This document shows positions 44,952 to 55,760 of a stretch of 64,000 nucleotides of DNA, piece by piece. Below the pieces are notes generated by a model, which was not told the origin of the DNA, did no database searches, and saw only the letters and a list, made by a program, of their open reading frames with translations. The number at the start of each line of letters is the position of its first letter. The first letter of the stretch is position 1. Source of the stretch: Candidatus Macondimonas diazotrophica (GTDB lineage Bacteria; Pseudomonadota; Gammaproteobacteria; UBA5335); contig NZ_SRIO01000004.1 in the NCBI RefSeq assembly GCF_004684205.1, positions 153,101 through 217,100 on the forward strand, given 5' to 3'. The position numbers were made by a program, and so were the translations under genes.

Positions 44952-46955
44952 TTATTGGAAGTAATCGAAGTCACGTTCGCTGCGTAGGCGACGGCGCAAG
45001 CGCAGGATGTGAATCGGGGCCGCATGGGGGTCAAGCCGCACGAAGTTGCGTGGGCCCTGCCATAGGTAGCGGGCATCCGACAGCAGGTCATGCGCCTGGT
45101 AGGAATCATTGGCACCAATGCCAAAGCTGTCGAGTGGTAACTCGATCCAGCCGGATTGCGCATGGTGCGGGTCGAGATTGGCGACCATGATCAGAATGTT
45201 TTCCTCGCCGCCGAGTCCTTCGGCCGATTTGCTGTAACAAAGCAGCATGTCGTTGTCGACCGGATGGAACCGCAGGCCCCAATCCCGTTGCAGGGCCGGA
45301 TTGTCCCGACGAATGCGATTCAGGCGCGTGATGAAGGGCGCCAGGCTGTCGGGGCGGCTCAGGTCCCAGTGACGCAGCTGGTATTTCTCGGAGTCGAGAT
45401 ATTCTTCGCTACCGGGTTCGCGAGCCTGGTGTTCCAGCAGTTCATAGGCGGGGCCGTACAGGCCGTAGTTGGCGCCCATCGTCGCGGCCAGCGCGACACG
45501 GAGCATGAAGGCGGAACGGCCACCATACTGAAGGAATTCGCTCAGAATGTCCGGGGTATTCGGCCAGAGGTTGGGGCGGAAATACTCGCGGGAATCATGC
45601 TGGGCCAGCTCGATCAGGTAGTCGGTAAGCTCATGCTTGGTATTGCGCCAAGTGAAATAAGTATAGGACTGGCTGAAGCCTAGCTTGGCGAGCCGATGCA
45701 TGATGCTGGGCCGGGTGAACGCCTCGGAGAGGAAAATCGTCTCGGGATGCGCCTTCTTGATTTCGGTGATGAGCCACTCCCACATGGGAAACGGTTTGGT
45801 GTGGGGATTGTCCACGCGAAACACGCGCACGCCCTGTTCGATCCAGAAGGTGAAAACGCTTTTCAGCTCGTGCCACAAATCCTGCCAGTCTTCGGTCTCG
45901 AAATCGAAGGGATAGATGTCCTGATATTTCTTGGGCGGATTCTCGGCGTATTGCACGGTGCCGTCCGCGCGCCGCCGAAACCATGTGGGATGCTCGCGCA
46001 CATAGGGATGATCCGGCGCGCACTGAAAAGCGATGTCGAGCGCGACGTCGATGTCGAGCGCTCGGGCGCGTTCGATGAAGCGCCGGAAGTCCTCCTGCGT
46101 ACCCAACTGGGGATGGATGGCCTTGTGGCCGCCCTCGGACGCGCCGATGGCCCATGGGGACCCCACATCCTCTGGGGTGGCTTCGAGCGTGTTGTTGCGC
46201 CCCTTGCGGAAGGTTCGGCCGATGGGATGGATGGGCGGCAGGTACACGACATCGAACCCCATCCGGGCGATGTCGGGCAATCGCTGTTCGCAGTCGGCGA
46301 AGGTGCCGTGGACGTCTTCGCGGGGTCCGCAGGAACGGGGGAAAAGCTCATACCAACTCGAGTAACGGGCACGGATCGGATCGACCGTCACCGGCAGGAT
46401 GCGCTCGTATTCGGTGATATGGCGGCGCTCGGCATGACGATCCATGAGACGTTCCAGTTCGGGATCGACGGCGATGGCGCACCCCTCGCTGCCGGTCACG
46501 GCATCGCGCAGCGCTTCGGCGTAGTGCAAGAGACTCGTGCGGTCGTCCTGATTCGCCCGGCTCGCCGCTGCCTCCACAAGCATCGCGCCGGTTTTCAAGG
46601 CAATCAGGATGTCCCGCTCATTTTCACGACGCACCAGATCGTGACGCCAGGTGCGGAAATGATCCAACCAGGCGATGAGGGTGTACTCATGGCGCCCGAT
46701 CCGGTCGACCCGGAATTGTGCACGCCAGCGGTCGTTGACCAGCGGCTGCATGGGTGCTTCCTGCCATTCGGCTGATCCAGCAGCGCGGTGACGCACCATG
46801 GCCCGTACCCGATCGTGGCCATCGCAGAAAACAGCCGCCTCGACCTCGATGATTTCGCCAATCACGCGCTTGATCGGAAAACGCCCGCAGTCCACTTCGG
46901 GCTTGACCGCCTCGATGATGACGCGCTGTCGCCCATCCTTGCTGACTTCAAGCAT
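44952..46955 (-). CDS. glgE: Alpha-1,4-glucan:maltose-1-phosphate maltosyltransferase
   Basis: This is a 667-residue GH13 enzyme of the GlgE subfamily. The N-terminal domain carries RVIIEAVKPEVDCGRFPIKR. The catalytic barrel follows with GFDVVYLPPIHPIG, GVRVFRVDNPHTKPF (nucleophile Asp) and TIFLSEAFTRPSIM (acid Glu). GlgE transfers maltose from maltose-1-phosphate to growing alpha-1,4-glucan. The start at 46955 lies 13 bp after the glgB stop, and treS-pep2 follows after 22 bp. Confidence 0.94.
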   Translation of the reverse strand: MLEVSKDGRQRVIIEAVKPEVDCGRFPIKRVIGEIIEVEAAVFCDGHDRVRAMVRHRAAGSAEWQEAPMQPLVNDRWRAQFRVDRIGRHEYTLIAWLDHFRTWRHDLVRRENERDILIALKTGAMLVEAAASRANQDDRTSLLHYAEALRDAVTGSEGCAIAVDPELERLMDRHAERRHITEYERILPVTVDPIRARYSSWYELFPRSCGPREDVHGTFADCEQRLPDIARMGFDVVYLPPIHPIGRTFRKGRNNTLEATPEDVGSPWAIGASEGGHKAIHPQLGTQEDFRRFIERARALDIDVALDIAFQCAPDHPYVREHPTWFRRRADGTVQYAENPPKKYQDIYPFDFETEDWQDLWHELKSVFTFWIEQGVRVFRVDNPHTKPFPMWEWLITEIKKAHPETIFLSEAFTRPSIMHRLAKLGFSQSYTYFTWRNTKHELTDYLIELAQHDSREYFRPNLWPNTPDILSEFLQYGGRSAFMLRVALAATMGANYGLYGPAYELLEHQAREPGSEEYLDSEKYQLRHWDLSRPDSLAPFITRLNRIRRDNPALQRDWGLRFHPVDNDMLLCYSKSAEGLGGEENILIMVANLDPHHAQSGWIELPLDSFGIGANDSYQAHDLLSDARYLWQGPRNFVRLDPHAAPIHILRLRRRLRSERDFDYFQ

Positions 46956-46968
46956 GCGAGTTCTCCGT

Positions 46969-48906
46969 TCACGCCGCGGGTACGGGTTTGAGGTAGATGA
47001 TGCCAAGCGGCGGTAACGTCAGCGACAGGGAGTGGAAGTAGTCCTGCGTCGCCACCGGGGCCGCTTCGATTCGCCCCAGGTTGCCGATGTTGCTACCGCC
47101 GTAGATGGCGGCGTCGCTGTTGAGCAGCTCTTCCCACAGGCCGCCCTGCGGGACGCCGATCCGGTAATTGTTCCGAGGCACCGGGGTGAAATTGCACACG
47201 ATCAGAACGACATCGTCGGGATTTTTGCCCTGGCGCAGAAAGGCGAGCACGGAATTTTCCCAGTCCTGGAAGTCCACCCACGCGAATCCTTCCGGGTTGA
47301 AATCGACTGCATGCAGGGCCGGATGGGTTCGATACTGGTGATTGAGGTCGCCGATCCATCGCTGCAGGCTGTCGTGAAGCGGGTACTGCAAAACATGCCA
47401 TTCCAGGCTTTCCTCGTGCTGCCATTCACGTCGCTGGCCGAATTCACCGCCCATGAACAGCAGTTTCTTGCCCGGATGCGCCCACATGTAGCCATAGAGC
47501 AGGCGCAGATTGGCGAATTGCTGCCATTCGTCCCCCGGCATCTTGCCGATGAGCGCGCCTTTACCGTGGACCACTTCATCGTGCGAGAGCGGCAGGAGGA
47601 AGTTCTCGGTGAAGGCATACCAGATGCTGAACGAAATCTGTCCCTGATGGTAGCGGCGGTGGATGGGGTCGTTCTGGAAATACTTCAGGGTGTCGTGCAT
47701 CCATCCCATGTTCCATTTCAAGCCGAAACCGAGCCCGCCGACGTAGGTCGGTCGCGAGACCATCGGCCAGGCAGTGGATTCCTCGGCCATGGTCTGGGTA
47801 TCGGGATGATCCTGGTAGACCGCTTCGTTGAGCTTGCGGAGAAACTGAATGGCGTCCAGGTTCTCCCGCCCGCCGTGGCGGTTGGGAATCCATTCGCCCT
47901 CGCGCCGCCCGTAATCGAGATAGAGCATCGAGGCGACGGCATCGACCCGCAGACCATCCACATGGTATTTCTCCAGCCAGAACAGGGCGCTGGACAGCAA
48001 GAACGACCGCACCTCATTGCGTCCGTAGTTGAAGATGGCGCTGTTCCATTCCGGATGAAACCCCTGGCGGGGGTCGGCATGCTCGAACAGATGGGTTCCG
48101 TCGAAGTACGCCAGTCCATGCTCGTCGCTCGGAAAGTGCGACGGCACCCAGTCCAGAATCACGCCGATGCCTTGTTGATGCAGGTAATCGACGAGGTACA
48201 TGAAATCCTGCGGCGAACCATAGCGCGCCGTGGGGGCGAAATAGCCGGTCGTCTGATACCCCCACGAACCATAAAACGGGTGTTCCATGACCGGAAGCAG
48301 CTCGACATGGGTAAAACCCAGGCTGCGGACATGTTCGGCCAGCTGGGGCGCGATTTCCCGATAGCTCAGAAAGCGATTGCCTTCTTCCGGGAGGCGTCGC
48401 CAGGAACCGAGGTGGACTTCATAGATCGATAGCGGCGCTTCCAGTCCGTTCGCCTCGCGTCGCCGGGCCATCCACTCGGTGTCGTTCCAATCATAGTCCA
48501 GCGTCCAGATGCGCGAGGCTGTCTCGGGCGGCGACTGGCTCCAGACGGCGAAAGGATCCGCCTTGTCAACGGCGTAGCCGTGATGGCGGGAAACGATGTG
48601 GAACTTGTAGGCGCTGCCGAGCGGCACCCCGGGGATAAAGCCTTCCCAGATGCCCGAGTCATCGGTGCGCGGCGCGAGGGCGTGGCTCTGCTTGTTCCAG
48701 TCGTTGAATTCACCCATGACGGAAACCGCCGCGGCGTTGGGTGCCCAAAGTGCGAAGTGCACGCCCGGCTTCCCGGCCATCTGCCGGGGATGGGCCCCGA
48801 GCTTATCGTAGAGCCGGGTGTGGGATCCTTCTTTGAAAAGGTAGACGTCGTGGGGCGTGAGGGCAGCGTTGTCGGGAGACCGGATGATCGGCTCGTTGAT
48901 TTGCAT
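46969..48906 (-). CDS. glgB: 1,4-alpha-glucan branching enzyme
   Basis: The 645-residue GH13 enzyme has an N-terminal CBM48-type domain ([20 protein letters not shown]). The branching-enzyme barrel contains [36 protein letters not shown] (nucleophile Asp), [11 protein letters not shown] (acid Glu) and [14 protein letters not shown]. It makes alpha-1,6 branches in the glucan built by GlgE. It is the first gene of the operon. It lacks the extra N1 domain of the longer E. coli form. Confidence 0.95.
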   Translation of the reverse strand: MQINEPIIRSPDNAALTPHDVYLFKEGSHTRLYDKLGAHPRQMAGKPGVHFALWAPNAAAVSVMGEFNDWNKQSHALAPRTDDSGIWEGFIPGVPLGSAYKFHIVSRHHGYAVDKADPFAVWSQSPPETASRIWTLDYDWNDTEWMARRREANGLEAPLSIYEVHLGSWRRLPEEGNRFLSYREIAPQLAEHVRSLGFTHVELLPVMEHPFYGSWGYQTTGYFAPTARYGSPQDFMYLVDYLHQQGIGVILDWVPSHFPSDEHGLAYFDGTHLFEHADPRQGFHPEWNSAIFNYGRNEVRSFLLSSALFWLEKYHVDGLRVDAVASMLYLDYGRREGEWIPNRHGGRENLDAIQFLRKLNEAVYQDHPDTQTMAEESTAWPMVSRPTYVGGLGFGLKWNMGWMHDTLKYFQNDPIHRRYHQGQISFSIWYAFTENFLLPLSHDEVVHGKGALIGKMPGDEWQQFANLRLLYGYMWAHPGKKLLFMGGEFGQRREWQHEESLEWHVLQYPLHDSLQRWIGDLNHQYRTHPALHAVDFNPEGFAWVDFQDWENSVLAFLRQGKNPDDVVLIVCNFTPVPRNNYRIGVPQGGLWEELLNSDAAIYGGSNIGNLGRIEAAPVATQDYFHSLSLTLPPLGIIYLKPVPAA

Positions 48907-49206
48907 GAGGCAGATTCCTGTCTGGCTGTGCGGTTTGCGGCGGGCAGGAAATGCAGTGGCGGGTTAGGGGCGCTGTGGAAAGCACCCTATCGACGGTTCA
49001 GTGAATACAGGTACGGGCTGTTCCCGTGGTGGATGGGAAATGCCTGACGGCCGTACGATCTCATGCCCCCGTTTCCCGACGTTTGACATTAATGCGACCA
49101 ACTGGGCGGACCAAGGTTCCGTGCCCTATGCGGGTCGGCCGGCGATGATCTGGCATTCGCAGGCGCACGAGTGCGCGCGGCGGTGTCGGCGCGCCGCGTT
49201 CGGGAT
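48907..49206. other. Intergenic region upstream of glgB
   Basis: These 300 bp lie between the glgB start and the dxs stop, both on the minus strand. They must hold the promoter of the glgB-glgE-treS operon and the end of the dxs transcript. I see no gene, no tRNA, no clear -35/-10 pair and no strong hairpin. Confidence 0.5.
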
Positions 49207-51090
49207 TCAGGGGTTTTGATGGGCTCGGGGCGCGAGCGGCATCAACGCGCCGATCGTGTCCTCGAGGCCGGACTCGTCGAGCCCACAGGCCGCGAGCAAT
49301 TCCTCGCGGGTACCGTGCTCCAGAAACTGGTCTGGGAGACCCAGGTGGGTGATCGTGACGCTCAGCCCATGGCGGGCCAGGCACTCGGCAACGGCGCTGC
49401 CGGCACCACCGGCCACGACGTTGTCTTCAACCGTCACGAGATGACCATGGTTGCGAGCCAATTCCAGCACGAGCGCTTCATCGAGCGGTTTGATGAAACG
49501 CATGTTGACGCCGGTGGCCCCGAATTTCCGGGCGGCCTGCATCGCCGGTTCCACCATGACTCCGAAGGCCAGCACGGCGAGGCCATGTCCCGGGTGCCGG
49601 ATTTCCCCTTGGCCGACCGGCAGGGTGGCTGCCCCGGTATCGAACGGCCGTCCGATGCCTGCTCCGCGGGGATAGCGAACGGCCGTCGGCCCCTCGATGG
49701 AGAGAGCGGTATTGAGCATGGCGCAGCATTCGGCTTCGTCAGCCGGTGCCATCACCACCAGATTGGGAATGCAGCGCAGGAAGGAGAGATCGAAGGCGCC
49801 GTGATGCGTGGCGCCATCCTGTCCGACCGGACCGGCGCGGTCAATGGCGAAAACGACCGGCAAATTCTGTAGCGCCACATCGTGAATCAGCTGATCGTAG
49901 GCGCGCTGTAGGAAGGTCGAGTAGATGGCAACCACCGGATGCATGCCTTCGCAGGCCAAACCCGCCGCAAGGGTTACCGCATGCTGCTCGCAGATCCCTA
50001 CGTCGAAGTAGCGATCCGCAAAGCGCTTCTCGAACTCCACCAACCCCGAGCCTTCCCGCATGGCAGGTGTGATGCCGAGTACGCGCGGATCGCGCGATGC
50101 CGCATCGCAGATCCATGAACCGAAGACCTGACTGTAGGTGGGTTTCGCATCCGGCTTTCCGGGGGGCAGAGTTCCGGTGTCCGGATCGAAGCGGGTCACT
50201 CCGTGCCAAGCAATGGGGTCCTGTTCAGCCGGCGCAAATCCCTTGCCCTTGCATGTGACCACATGCAGGAACTGGGGACCGGGACGATCGCGCAGATTGC
50301 CCAGCGTCTGGATAAGGGTCGGCAGATCGTGTCCATTGACCGGACCGATATAATTGAAACCCATCTCCTCGAACAGTGTTCCAGGCGCCACCATGCCCTT
50401 GACGTGCTCCTCGGCACGCCGGGCGAACTCCCACATTGGCGGCACGTGACGCAGCACCTTTTTCCCTTCTTCCCGAATGCTGGTATAGAAGTGGCCCGAG
50501 AGGATCCGTGCCAGATAGTTGGACAGACCACCGACATTCGGGGAAATCGACATTTCGTTGTCGTTCAGGATGACCAGCATGTCGGCGCGCAGATGGCCGG
50601 CGTGGTTGAGCGCTTCGTAGGCCATGCCTGCCGTCATGGCGCCATCGCCGATGATGGCTGCAATGCGCCGATGTTCACCTCGGGCGCGGGCACCCAATGC
50701 CATCCCGAGCGCGGCACTGATGGAGGTGCTGGAATGCCCGACCCCGAAGCTGTCGAACGGACTCTCCGCGCGCTGCGGGAAGGGCGCCAGCCCGTGCAGC
50801 TTGCGGATGGTGGACAAGGCCTCGCGCCGGCCCGTGAGGATTTTGTGGGGGTAGGTCTGATGGCCCACGTCCCAGACCAGGCGATCTTCCGGCGTTTCGA
50901 AGATGTAATGCAGCGCAATGGTCAGTTCCACCGTCCCCAGATTGGCGGCGAAGTGTCCACCGGACTTCCCGATGGTTTCGATCAGATAGCCGCGCAATTC
51001 CGCAGCCACCGCGGACAGCGATGATTCAGGCAGCCGGCGCAGGGCTGCGGGCGAATCGATTTGCGCCAGCAGAGGGAAACTTGAATTCAT
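49207..51090 (-). CDS. dxs: 1-deoxy-D-xylulose-5-phosphate synthase
   Basis: The 627-residue thiamine-diphosphate enzyme has the family parts [36 protein letters not shown] and the ThDP motif [19 protein letters not shown] with LNDNEMSIS. The transketolase-like [17 protein letters not shown] also matches. It makes DXP from pyruvate and glyceraldehyde 3-phosphate, the first step of the MEP isoprenoid pathway, and also supplies thiamine and pyridoxal synthesis. It lies 88 bp downstream of ispA in the xseB-ispA-dxs order. Confidence 0.96.
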   Translation of the reverse strand: MNSSFPLLAQIDSPAALRRLPESSLSAVAAELRGYLIETIGKSGGHFAANLGTVELTIALHYIFETPEDRLVWDVGHQTYPHKILTGRREALSTIRKLHGLAPFPQRAESPFDSFGVGHSSTSISAALGMALGARARGEHRRIAAIIGDGAMTAGMAYEALNHAGHLRADMLVILNDNEMSISPNVGGLSNYLARILSGHFYTSIREEGKKVLRHVPPMWEFARRAEEHVKGMVAPGTLFEEMGFNYIGPVNGHDLPTLIQTLGNLRDRPGPQFLHVVTCKGKGFAPAEQDPIAWHGVTRFDPDTGTLPPGKPDAKPTYSQVFGSWICDAASRDPRVLGITPAMREGSGLVEFEKRFADRYFDVGICEQHAVTLAAGLACEGMHPVVAIYSTFLQRAYDQLIHDVALQNLPVVFAIDRAGPVGQDGATHHGAFDLSFLRCIPNLVVMAPADEAECCAMLNTALSIEGPTAVRYPRGAGIGRPFDTGAATLPVGQGEIRHPGHGLAVLAFGVMVEPAMQAARKFGATGVNMRFIKPLDEALVLELARNHGHLVTVEDNVVAGGAGSAVAECLARHGLSVTITHLGLPDQFLEHGTREELLAACGLDESGLEDTIGALMPLAPRAHQNP

Positions 51091-51178
51091 GGCAACCTGG
51101 AAGCATGAGGTGAACGGAGATTATCGGGATGTAGGCCTTTTGCATCAAGGATAGGTCATCCCGAAACCGGGATATGGA

Positions 51179-52084
51179 TTAGCAATGCCGGTTGAGCAGT
51201 TCATCCGCCAGCGTGCGGAGCGGTTCGGCCGCCGAACCGAAAGAAACGAGTTCGCTCATGGCGCGCTGGTGGAGTTCCAGTCCTCGGCGTTGCGCACCAT
51301 CCAGTCCGAGAAGGACCGGGTAGGTAGCTTTGTCATGAGCCAGATCGGCGCCTTGTCGCTTGCCGAGGGTGGCGGTGTCGGCGGTAATGTCCAGAATGTC
51401 GTCGCGGATTTGAAACACAAGGCCCATGGCCGCTGCAAAGCGGTCCAAGTGTTGATAGGCCGGGACATCCTCGTCGAGCGCCAGATCCGCCGCGAGGCGA
51501 ACCGCCGCGCTGATGAGTGCGCCGGTTTTCTTGCGATGGATGGTTTCCAGATGCGCCTCATCGATTCTGCCGGCGCTCGCCGCCAGATCCATGGCCTGAC
51601 CGCCGGCCATGCCCCAGGAGCCACAGGCTCGGCTCAGGGTGCGCACCTGCTGCATCTTCTGGGCAGGCGTGGGTCCTTCGCCGGCCACCGGTCGGGAAAG
51701 CAGCTCGAAGGCCAGGCACTGCAACGCATCTCCGGCCAGGATCGCCGTCGCCTCGTCGAAGGCGCGATGCGTCGTCGGACGGCCACGCCGGAGATCGTCG
51801 TCGTCCATGGCGGGCAGATCATCGTGGACCAGCGAATAGGCGTGAATGATCTCGACTGCGCAGGCGGCATCATCCAACCAGTCGAGCGGCACGTCGAGCA
51901 GCATGCCCGTGGCGTAGCACAGCGCCGGGCGTACCCGCTTGCCGCCGCCGAGGACGGCATAACGCATTGCGGCGTGAAGTTTCTGCGGCGCTGCATCGGC
52001 AGGCGGTAGTCGGCTTTCCAGCGCCGCGTCGACCCGACTGCGCCATTGGTTCAGGGCCGGACAGATCGGCGGCCGGCTGTTCAT
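51179..52084 (-). CDS. ispA: Polyprenyl (farnesyl) diphosphate synthase
   Basis: The 301-residue prenyltransferase carries the first Asp-rich motif in YSLVHDDLPAMDDDDLRRG and the second in LVFQIRDDILDITAD. It also has LGGGKRVRPAL for diphosphate binding. It condenses IPP with DMAPP/GPP, most likely to farnesyl diphosphate. The ATG at 52084 overlaps the xseB stop (ATGA). The open frame extends upstream only inside xseB. Confidence 0.93.
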   Translation of the reverse strand: MNSRPPICPALNQWRSRVDAALESRLPPADAAPQKLHAAMRYAVLGGGKRVRPALCYATGMLLDVPLDWLDDAACAVEIIHAYSLVHDDLPAMDDDDLRRGRPTTHRAFDEATAILAGDALQCLAFELLSRPVAGEGPTPAQKMQQVRTLSRACGSWGMAGGQAMDLAASAGRIDEAHLETIHRKKTGALISAAVRLAADLALDEDVPAYQHLDRFAAAMGLVFQIRDDILDITADTATLGKRQGADLAHDKATYPVLLGLDGAQRRGLELHQRAMSELVSFGSAAEPLRTLADELLNRHC

Positions 52085-52377
52085 TCCGGCGTCGCGTTCG
52101 GGTTGAATGGTGCAAGCGGCGCTTGCGGATCCGGCTGGGTCAGCACCAAGACGCGCTGCTCGGCTTGCTGCAGTGCCTGCTGGCAACGTCGGGTCAGTTG
52201 AACGCCCCGTTCGAACCGCTCCAGCGATTGCTCAAGGCTGAGTTCGCCGCGCTCGAGCTGCTGGACCAATGTCTCGAGTTCCTTGAGGGCGGCTTCAAAG
52301 TCCAGGGTTTCGGCGTTCACGCAACTCACGGGTGCAAGCGGATGGATGGAGTTAGACAAGGTTTCATGCTGCCTCAC
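52081..52377 (-). CDS. xseB: Exodeoxyribonuclease VII small subunit
   Basis: The 98-residue protein contains the XseB core FEAALKELETLVQQLERGEL and then SLEQSLERFERGVQLTRRCQ, ending in the usual acidic/proline tail. It binds the large subunit XseA to form the single-strand-specific exonuclease. The ATG at 52377 has GAGTGAGG upstream and gives about 20 extra N-terminal residues. A GTG at 52320 would give a length closer to E. coli's (80). It is the first gene of xseB-ispA-dxs. Confidence 0.92.
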   Translation of the reverse strand: MRQHETLSNSIHPLAPVSCVNAETLDFEAALKELETLVQQLERGELSLEQSLERFERGVQLTRRCQQALQQAEQRVLVLTQPDPQAPLAPFNPNATPE

Positions 52378-52591
52378 TCGTCAGGCAAAATCCAGTCTGC
52401 CAGGTGGTGGACCGGTGGGCAGGGAAGGCTGGTATCGGTTCGCTGACCGGTGGCAAAATCGCTGCGCTTCCGGGAACCCGCCGGAGTGGATTCAGGTCTC
52501 AGATGCGGGATGTTGAGGTCCGGCGTCCGGTCGGCCAGCGAAGCATCAATCCCGTCAAGCAACGACTTCAACAGTGGTAACGGTGAACACC

Positions 52592-53479
52592 ATGACTTGG
52601 GTGAAACGTATTTTTCTGTTCGGGCTGACCAATATTGCGGTGATCGTCCTACTGACGGTTGTGCTCCGGGTACTCGGTCTCGATCAGGCGCTTGCCGTCC
52701 GCGGCGGCAACCCGCTTGCACTTCTGGTCTTCGCTGCAGTCATGGGGATGGGCGGCTCGTTCATTTCACTGGCGATGTCCAAGTGGATGGCCAAGCGGTT
52801 CATGGGGGTACGGGTAATCGAGCAGCCCACCAGCAATCTGGAGCGCTGGCTGGTCGATACTGTCGCACGCATGGCACGCGAGTCGCAGATCGGCATGCCG
52901 GAGGTCGGGATCTTCGACAGCCCGGATCCGAATGCCTTTGCCACCGGCATGTCCCGCAACAATGCGCTGGTGGCGGTGAGCACCGGGCTGCTGCAGCGCA
53001 TGCGCCAGGAAGAGGCCGAGGCGGTCCTGGGTCATGAAGTGGCCCACGTGGCCAATGGCGACATGGTGACCTTGGGTCTGTTGCAGGGGGTGCTCAATAC
53101 GTTCGTGATCTTCCTGTCACGTATCATCGGCTCGGTCGTTAACAACGCCCTCTCTCGCGGCGAGGAGCGCCAGGGCTACGGGATCGGCTATTTCGCGACC
53201 GTCATCGTGGCGGAGATCGTGCTGGGCCTTCTGGCGACCGTGATCGTGATGGCGTTTTCGCGCTGGCGCGAGTTCCGGGCTGATGCTGGCGGTGCGGCAC
53301 TGACCAGCCGCGCTGCAATGATCGGCGCGCTGGAGCGGTTGCGCGAAGCCCACGAACCGCCGTTGATGCCGGACCAACTGCGCGCCTTCGGAATTCGTTC
53401 CGGCGGCGGCATGATGCGGCTGTTCATGAGCCATCCGCCGCTTGAGGAGCGGATCGCGGCGCTGCGGGCTGCGGGCTGA
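52592..53479 (+). CDS. htpX: Membrane metalloprotease HtpX
   Basis: The 295-residue M48 protease has two N-terminal membrane helices (IFLFGLTNIAVIVLLTVVL and LALLVFAAVMGMGGSFISLA). The zinc motif is AVLGHEVAHVANGD, the later Glu ligand is in FRADAGGA, and two more helices separate them. It degrades misfolded inner-membrane proteins in partnership with FtsH. The ATG at 52592 is favoured. GTG codons at 52574 and 52583 are alternatives. Divergent from xseB. Confidence 0.95.
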   Translation: MTWVKRIFLFGLTNIAVIVLLTVVLRVLGLDQALAVRGGNPLALLVFAAVMGMGGSFISLAMSKWMAKRFMGVRVIEQPTSNLERWLVDTVARMARESQIGMPEVGIFDSPDPNAFATGMSRNNALVAVSTGLLQRMRQEEAEAVLGHEVAHVANGDMVTLGLLQGVLNTFVIFLSRIIGSVVNNALSRGEERQGYGIGYFATVIVAEIVLGLLATVIVMAFSRWREFRADAGGAALTSRAAMIGALERLREAHEPPLMPDQLRAFGIRSGGGMMRLFMSHPPLEERIAALRAAG

Positions 53480-53498
53480 TCCGTTAAACCGTCCGCCT

Positions 53499-55757
53499 TT
53501 ACGCCCGTTCTCCCTGGCGTCTGGGCGGACGTGTCCGTTGATCCGGAGAATGCAGGACGACCTCAGGTTCCTGCACGTAATGCCCCTGTAGATAGTGCAC
53601 CCCCAGCTGCCAGAGCATGGCCAGGGTATGGGCGCTTTCCACATGCCCTGCAATGACACTGATGCCATGGCGTTCGGCGTATTCGACGATCTGCCGAATG
53701 TGGTTCTGGGCTTCTTGGTTTTCGGCGATTTCCTGCAACAAGATCGGTGCCAGTTTGATGAACTTCGGTGACAGGTGGCTGGCCAGTTGGAGCGCATGCG
53801 GACTGGAGCCGAAGTGATCGATTGCGAGGCCATACCCTTCTTGACGTAACCGCTGTGCCAGACTCAGCACAGTCTTCAAATGGGACTCAATATTCCCTTC
53901 GGCGATCTGCAGGTACATCGGCGCCGCTGCATCCCCTTTTGGAAGGTGCGTCATGAACCAGTCCAGACTCCGTTCCGACAGGATGCTGGCGGCGGAAAGC
54001 TTGACGAAGAACCCAGCCTGGTTGGATGTGCGGCGCTGATCGGTCAAGACCGCAAGGGCGTGACTGAAGACCCAGTGATCCAATTCTTCCGCAACGCCGG
54101 TGCGCTCGGCCGCGGGCCAGAACAGCGCCGGCGCCTGCTCTTGTCCTGCCTCATCCAGCAGGCGAAGGCGGACTTCATAATATTCGGTGGCGCTGGCCGT
54201 CAGTGATGAAATGGGTTGATAGACCAGATGCAGGCGCTCATGCGCCAACGCCGCTCGTAGGCGGTTCGCCCACGCCGAATCGGCTTGCGCGGTATCCGTC
54301 CCGCTGTTTCGGCGTTTGACCACGCCCAAGATCTGGCGCGCGCTGCGCGCATCCAGCGTACTGCGTTCGGTTTCCATGACGGCTGCTTCAAGTGACACCG
54401 ATGCATGGTCTGGCCATTCCCGGACGCCGAAGAATGCACGCAATACCCGGCTTTGCGTGCCGATCTCCACGACATGCTGCGCCAGCTGGGCCTGCCATTG
54501 GCCGGCTTGTTTCTGGGCCTCGTCCAGTGTCGTCGCGGTAAATGCCCCGGTCAGCCAGAAATCCCGCAGTTGAACCAGGACACTTCCGGTCGGCAGCAGG
54601 GCTTGCAACGCAAGCGCATAATTTTGCAAGGCGGTTTCGCAGCCAGCATATCCCGCGTCCGGGAGCAGATCAGGCAGCTCGTCGAGATAGATCGTCAGGA
54701 GAAATCGGTTGTCGGCGGCGGGTGCGGGAAACTCGGCGAGTGCCCCAAGTGCCGTCTTGATCTGCGCAATTCGCGGGGGAAGGGAGGCCAGGTGTTCGGC
54801 CTGCAATTGCGCATTGCGCGTCTCTGCGTCCGCAAGCTGCGCTTTCAGGCGCATCAGGTCCTGCTCCAGCTGAGCACGCTCTGGTACCGGTAGGTCGGAT
54901 TCGGCGCGGGGGGCGAGCGCCTGTTCGCTGGCCGAATCGGTCGATGGTGCGGGAATCAGGATCTGCAGCGCCCCGGAAACGCCCGATGGGGCCCATCCAA
55001 CGTGCCAGCTCATGGGGACGGTACGGCCTGCTCGATGTTGACCGGTGACTGAGAGCGCCTGGTCGGGCAGCATTCCGGCTTGAGCGTCCCGCAGGCAGCG
55101 CTTGAATGTATTGCGGGACGCTGGTGCGATGATATCCATGACGGGAGTGCCTTCGATATCGGAAGGCTGATCATATCCGAGCAAGCCCGAAAAGGCCGTA
55201 TTGACCTGGGTCAGCACGCCTTCGGTGATGGTGGCAATCGGATCGGAGGTATGCGCCACGAACTGTTCGTATTGGCGCTGCCATTGGCGCAGCTGCTCGC
55301 TTGCGCTCAGACGGCTTACGGCAATGCCGGTCAGCGCGATTTCGCGTTGCGCGACAGCGGCCAGCAAATCCCCAGCCTGAAAATCCATCAAAAAGGCGGC
55401 GCCCTGGCGGATCGCTGCCGCCATGCGCGTCGAGTCGGGCCGTTCGCCGCCAACGATGACCGGTATTGGGGGGGTGCATGCCTGGGCACGTACAATGACA
55501 TCCGGCATCGCGACGGGACCGTTGCTCTCGGGACACAGCAGCAGATCCGGTCGATCCGTGGCCAGCGCCTGATTCAGGGCAGACAGATCCGGAACGTGGC
55601 GTGTCCGAACCCGCAGGCCGGCATTGCGCAGGAGGCTGCCGACCATTTCGGCCGAATTCGGTGATCGATTGACGACCCATGCCGAAATTGGAACAGACGC
55701 CTCGCTTTTCAAGGTCTCATCTCCCGGGCGATTTCGATCGCCCTGCCGCGTTTCCAT
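53499..55757 (-). CDS. FimX-like multidomain protein with degenerate GGDEF and EAL domains
   Basis: The 752-residue protein reads as a response-regulator-like domain (about 25-150, without a clear phospho-Asp) and a PAS domain (about 155-275). A coiled linker, a degenerate GGDEF domain without a GGDEF motif and an EAL-type domain (about 500-740) follow. The EAL site is altered: EVRLRLLD instead of EALLR, and AIDHFGSS instead of DDFGTG. Hydrolysis is therefore unlikely, and c-di-GMP binding would be its role. This layout and YEVRLR wording match FimX of pseudomonads and xanthomonads, which controls type IV pilus assembly. It starts 4 bp after the epmB stop. Confidence 0.8.
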   Translation of the reverse strand: METRQGDRNRPGDETLKSEASVPISAWVVNRSPNSAEMVGSLLRNAGLRVRTRHVPDLSALNQALATDRPDLLLCPESNGPVAMPDVIVRAQACTPPIPVIVGGERPDSTRMAAAIRQGAAFLMDFQAGDLLAAVAQREIALTGIAVSRLSASEQLRQWQRQYEQFVAHTSDPIATITEGVLTQVNTAFSGLLGYDQPSDIEGTPVMDIIAPASRNTFKRCLRDAQAGMLPDQALSVTGQHRAGRTVPMSWHVGWAPSGVSGALQILIPAPSTDSASEQALAPRAESDLPVPERAQLEQDLMRLKAQLADAETRNAQLQAEHLASLPPRIAQIKTALGALAEFPAPAADNRFLLTIYLDELPDLLPDAGYAGCETALQNYALALQALLPTGSVLVQLRDFWLTGAFTATTLDEAQKQAGQWQAQLAQHVVEIGTQSRVLRAFFGVREWPDHASVSLEAAVMETERSTLDARSARQILGVVKRRNSGTDTAQADSAWANRLRAALAHERLHLVYQPISSLTASATEYYEVRLRLLDEAGQEQAPALFWPAAERTGVAEELDHWVFSHALAVLTDQRRTSNQAGFFVKLSAASILSERSLDWFMTHLPKGDAAAPMYLQIAEGNIESHLKTVLSLAQRLRQEGYGLAIDHFGSSPHALQLASHLSPKFIKLAPILLQEIAENQEAQNHIRQIVEYAERHGISVIAGHVESAHTLAMLWQLGVHYLQGHYVQEPEVVLHSPDQRTRPPRRQGERA

Positions 55758-55760
55758 GGC

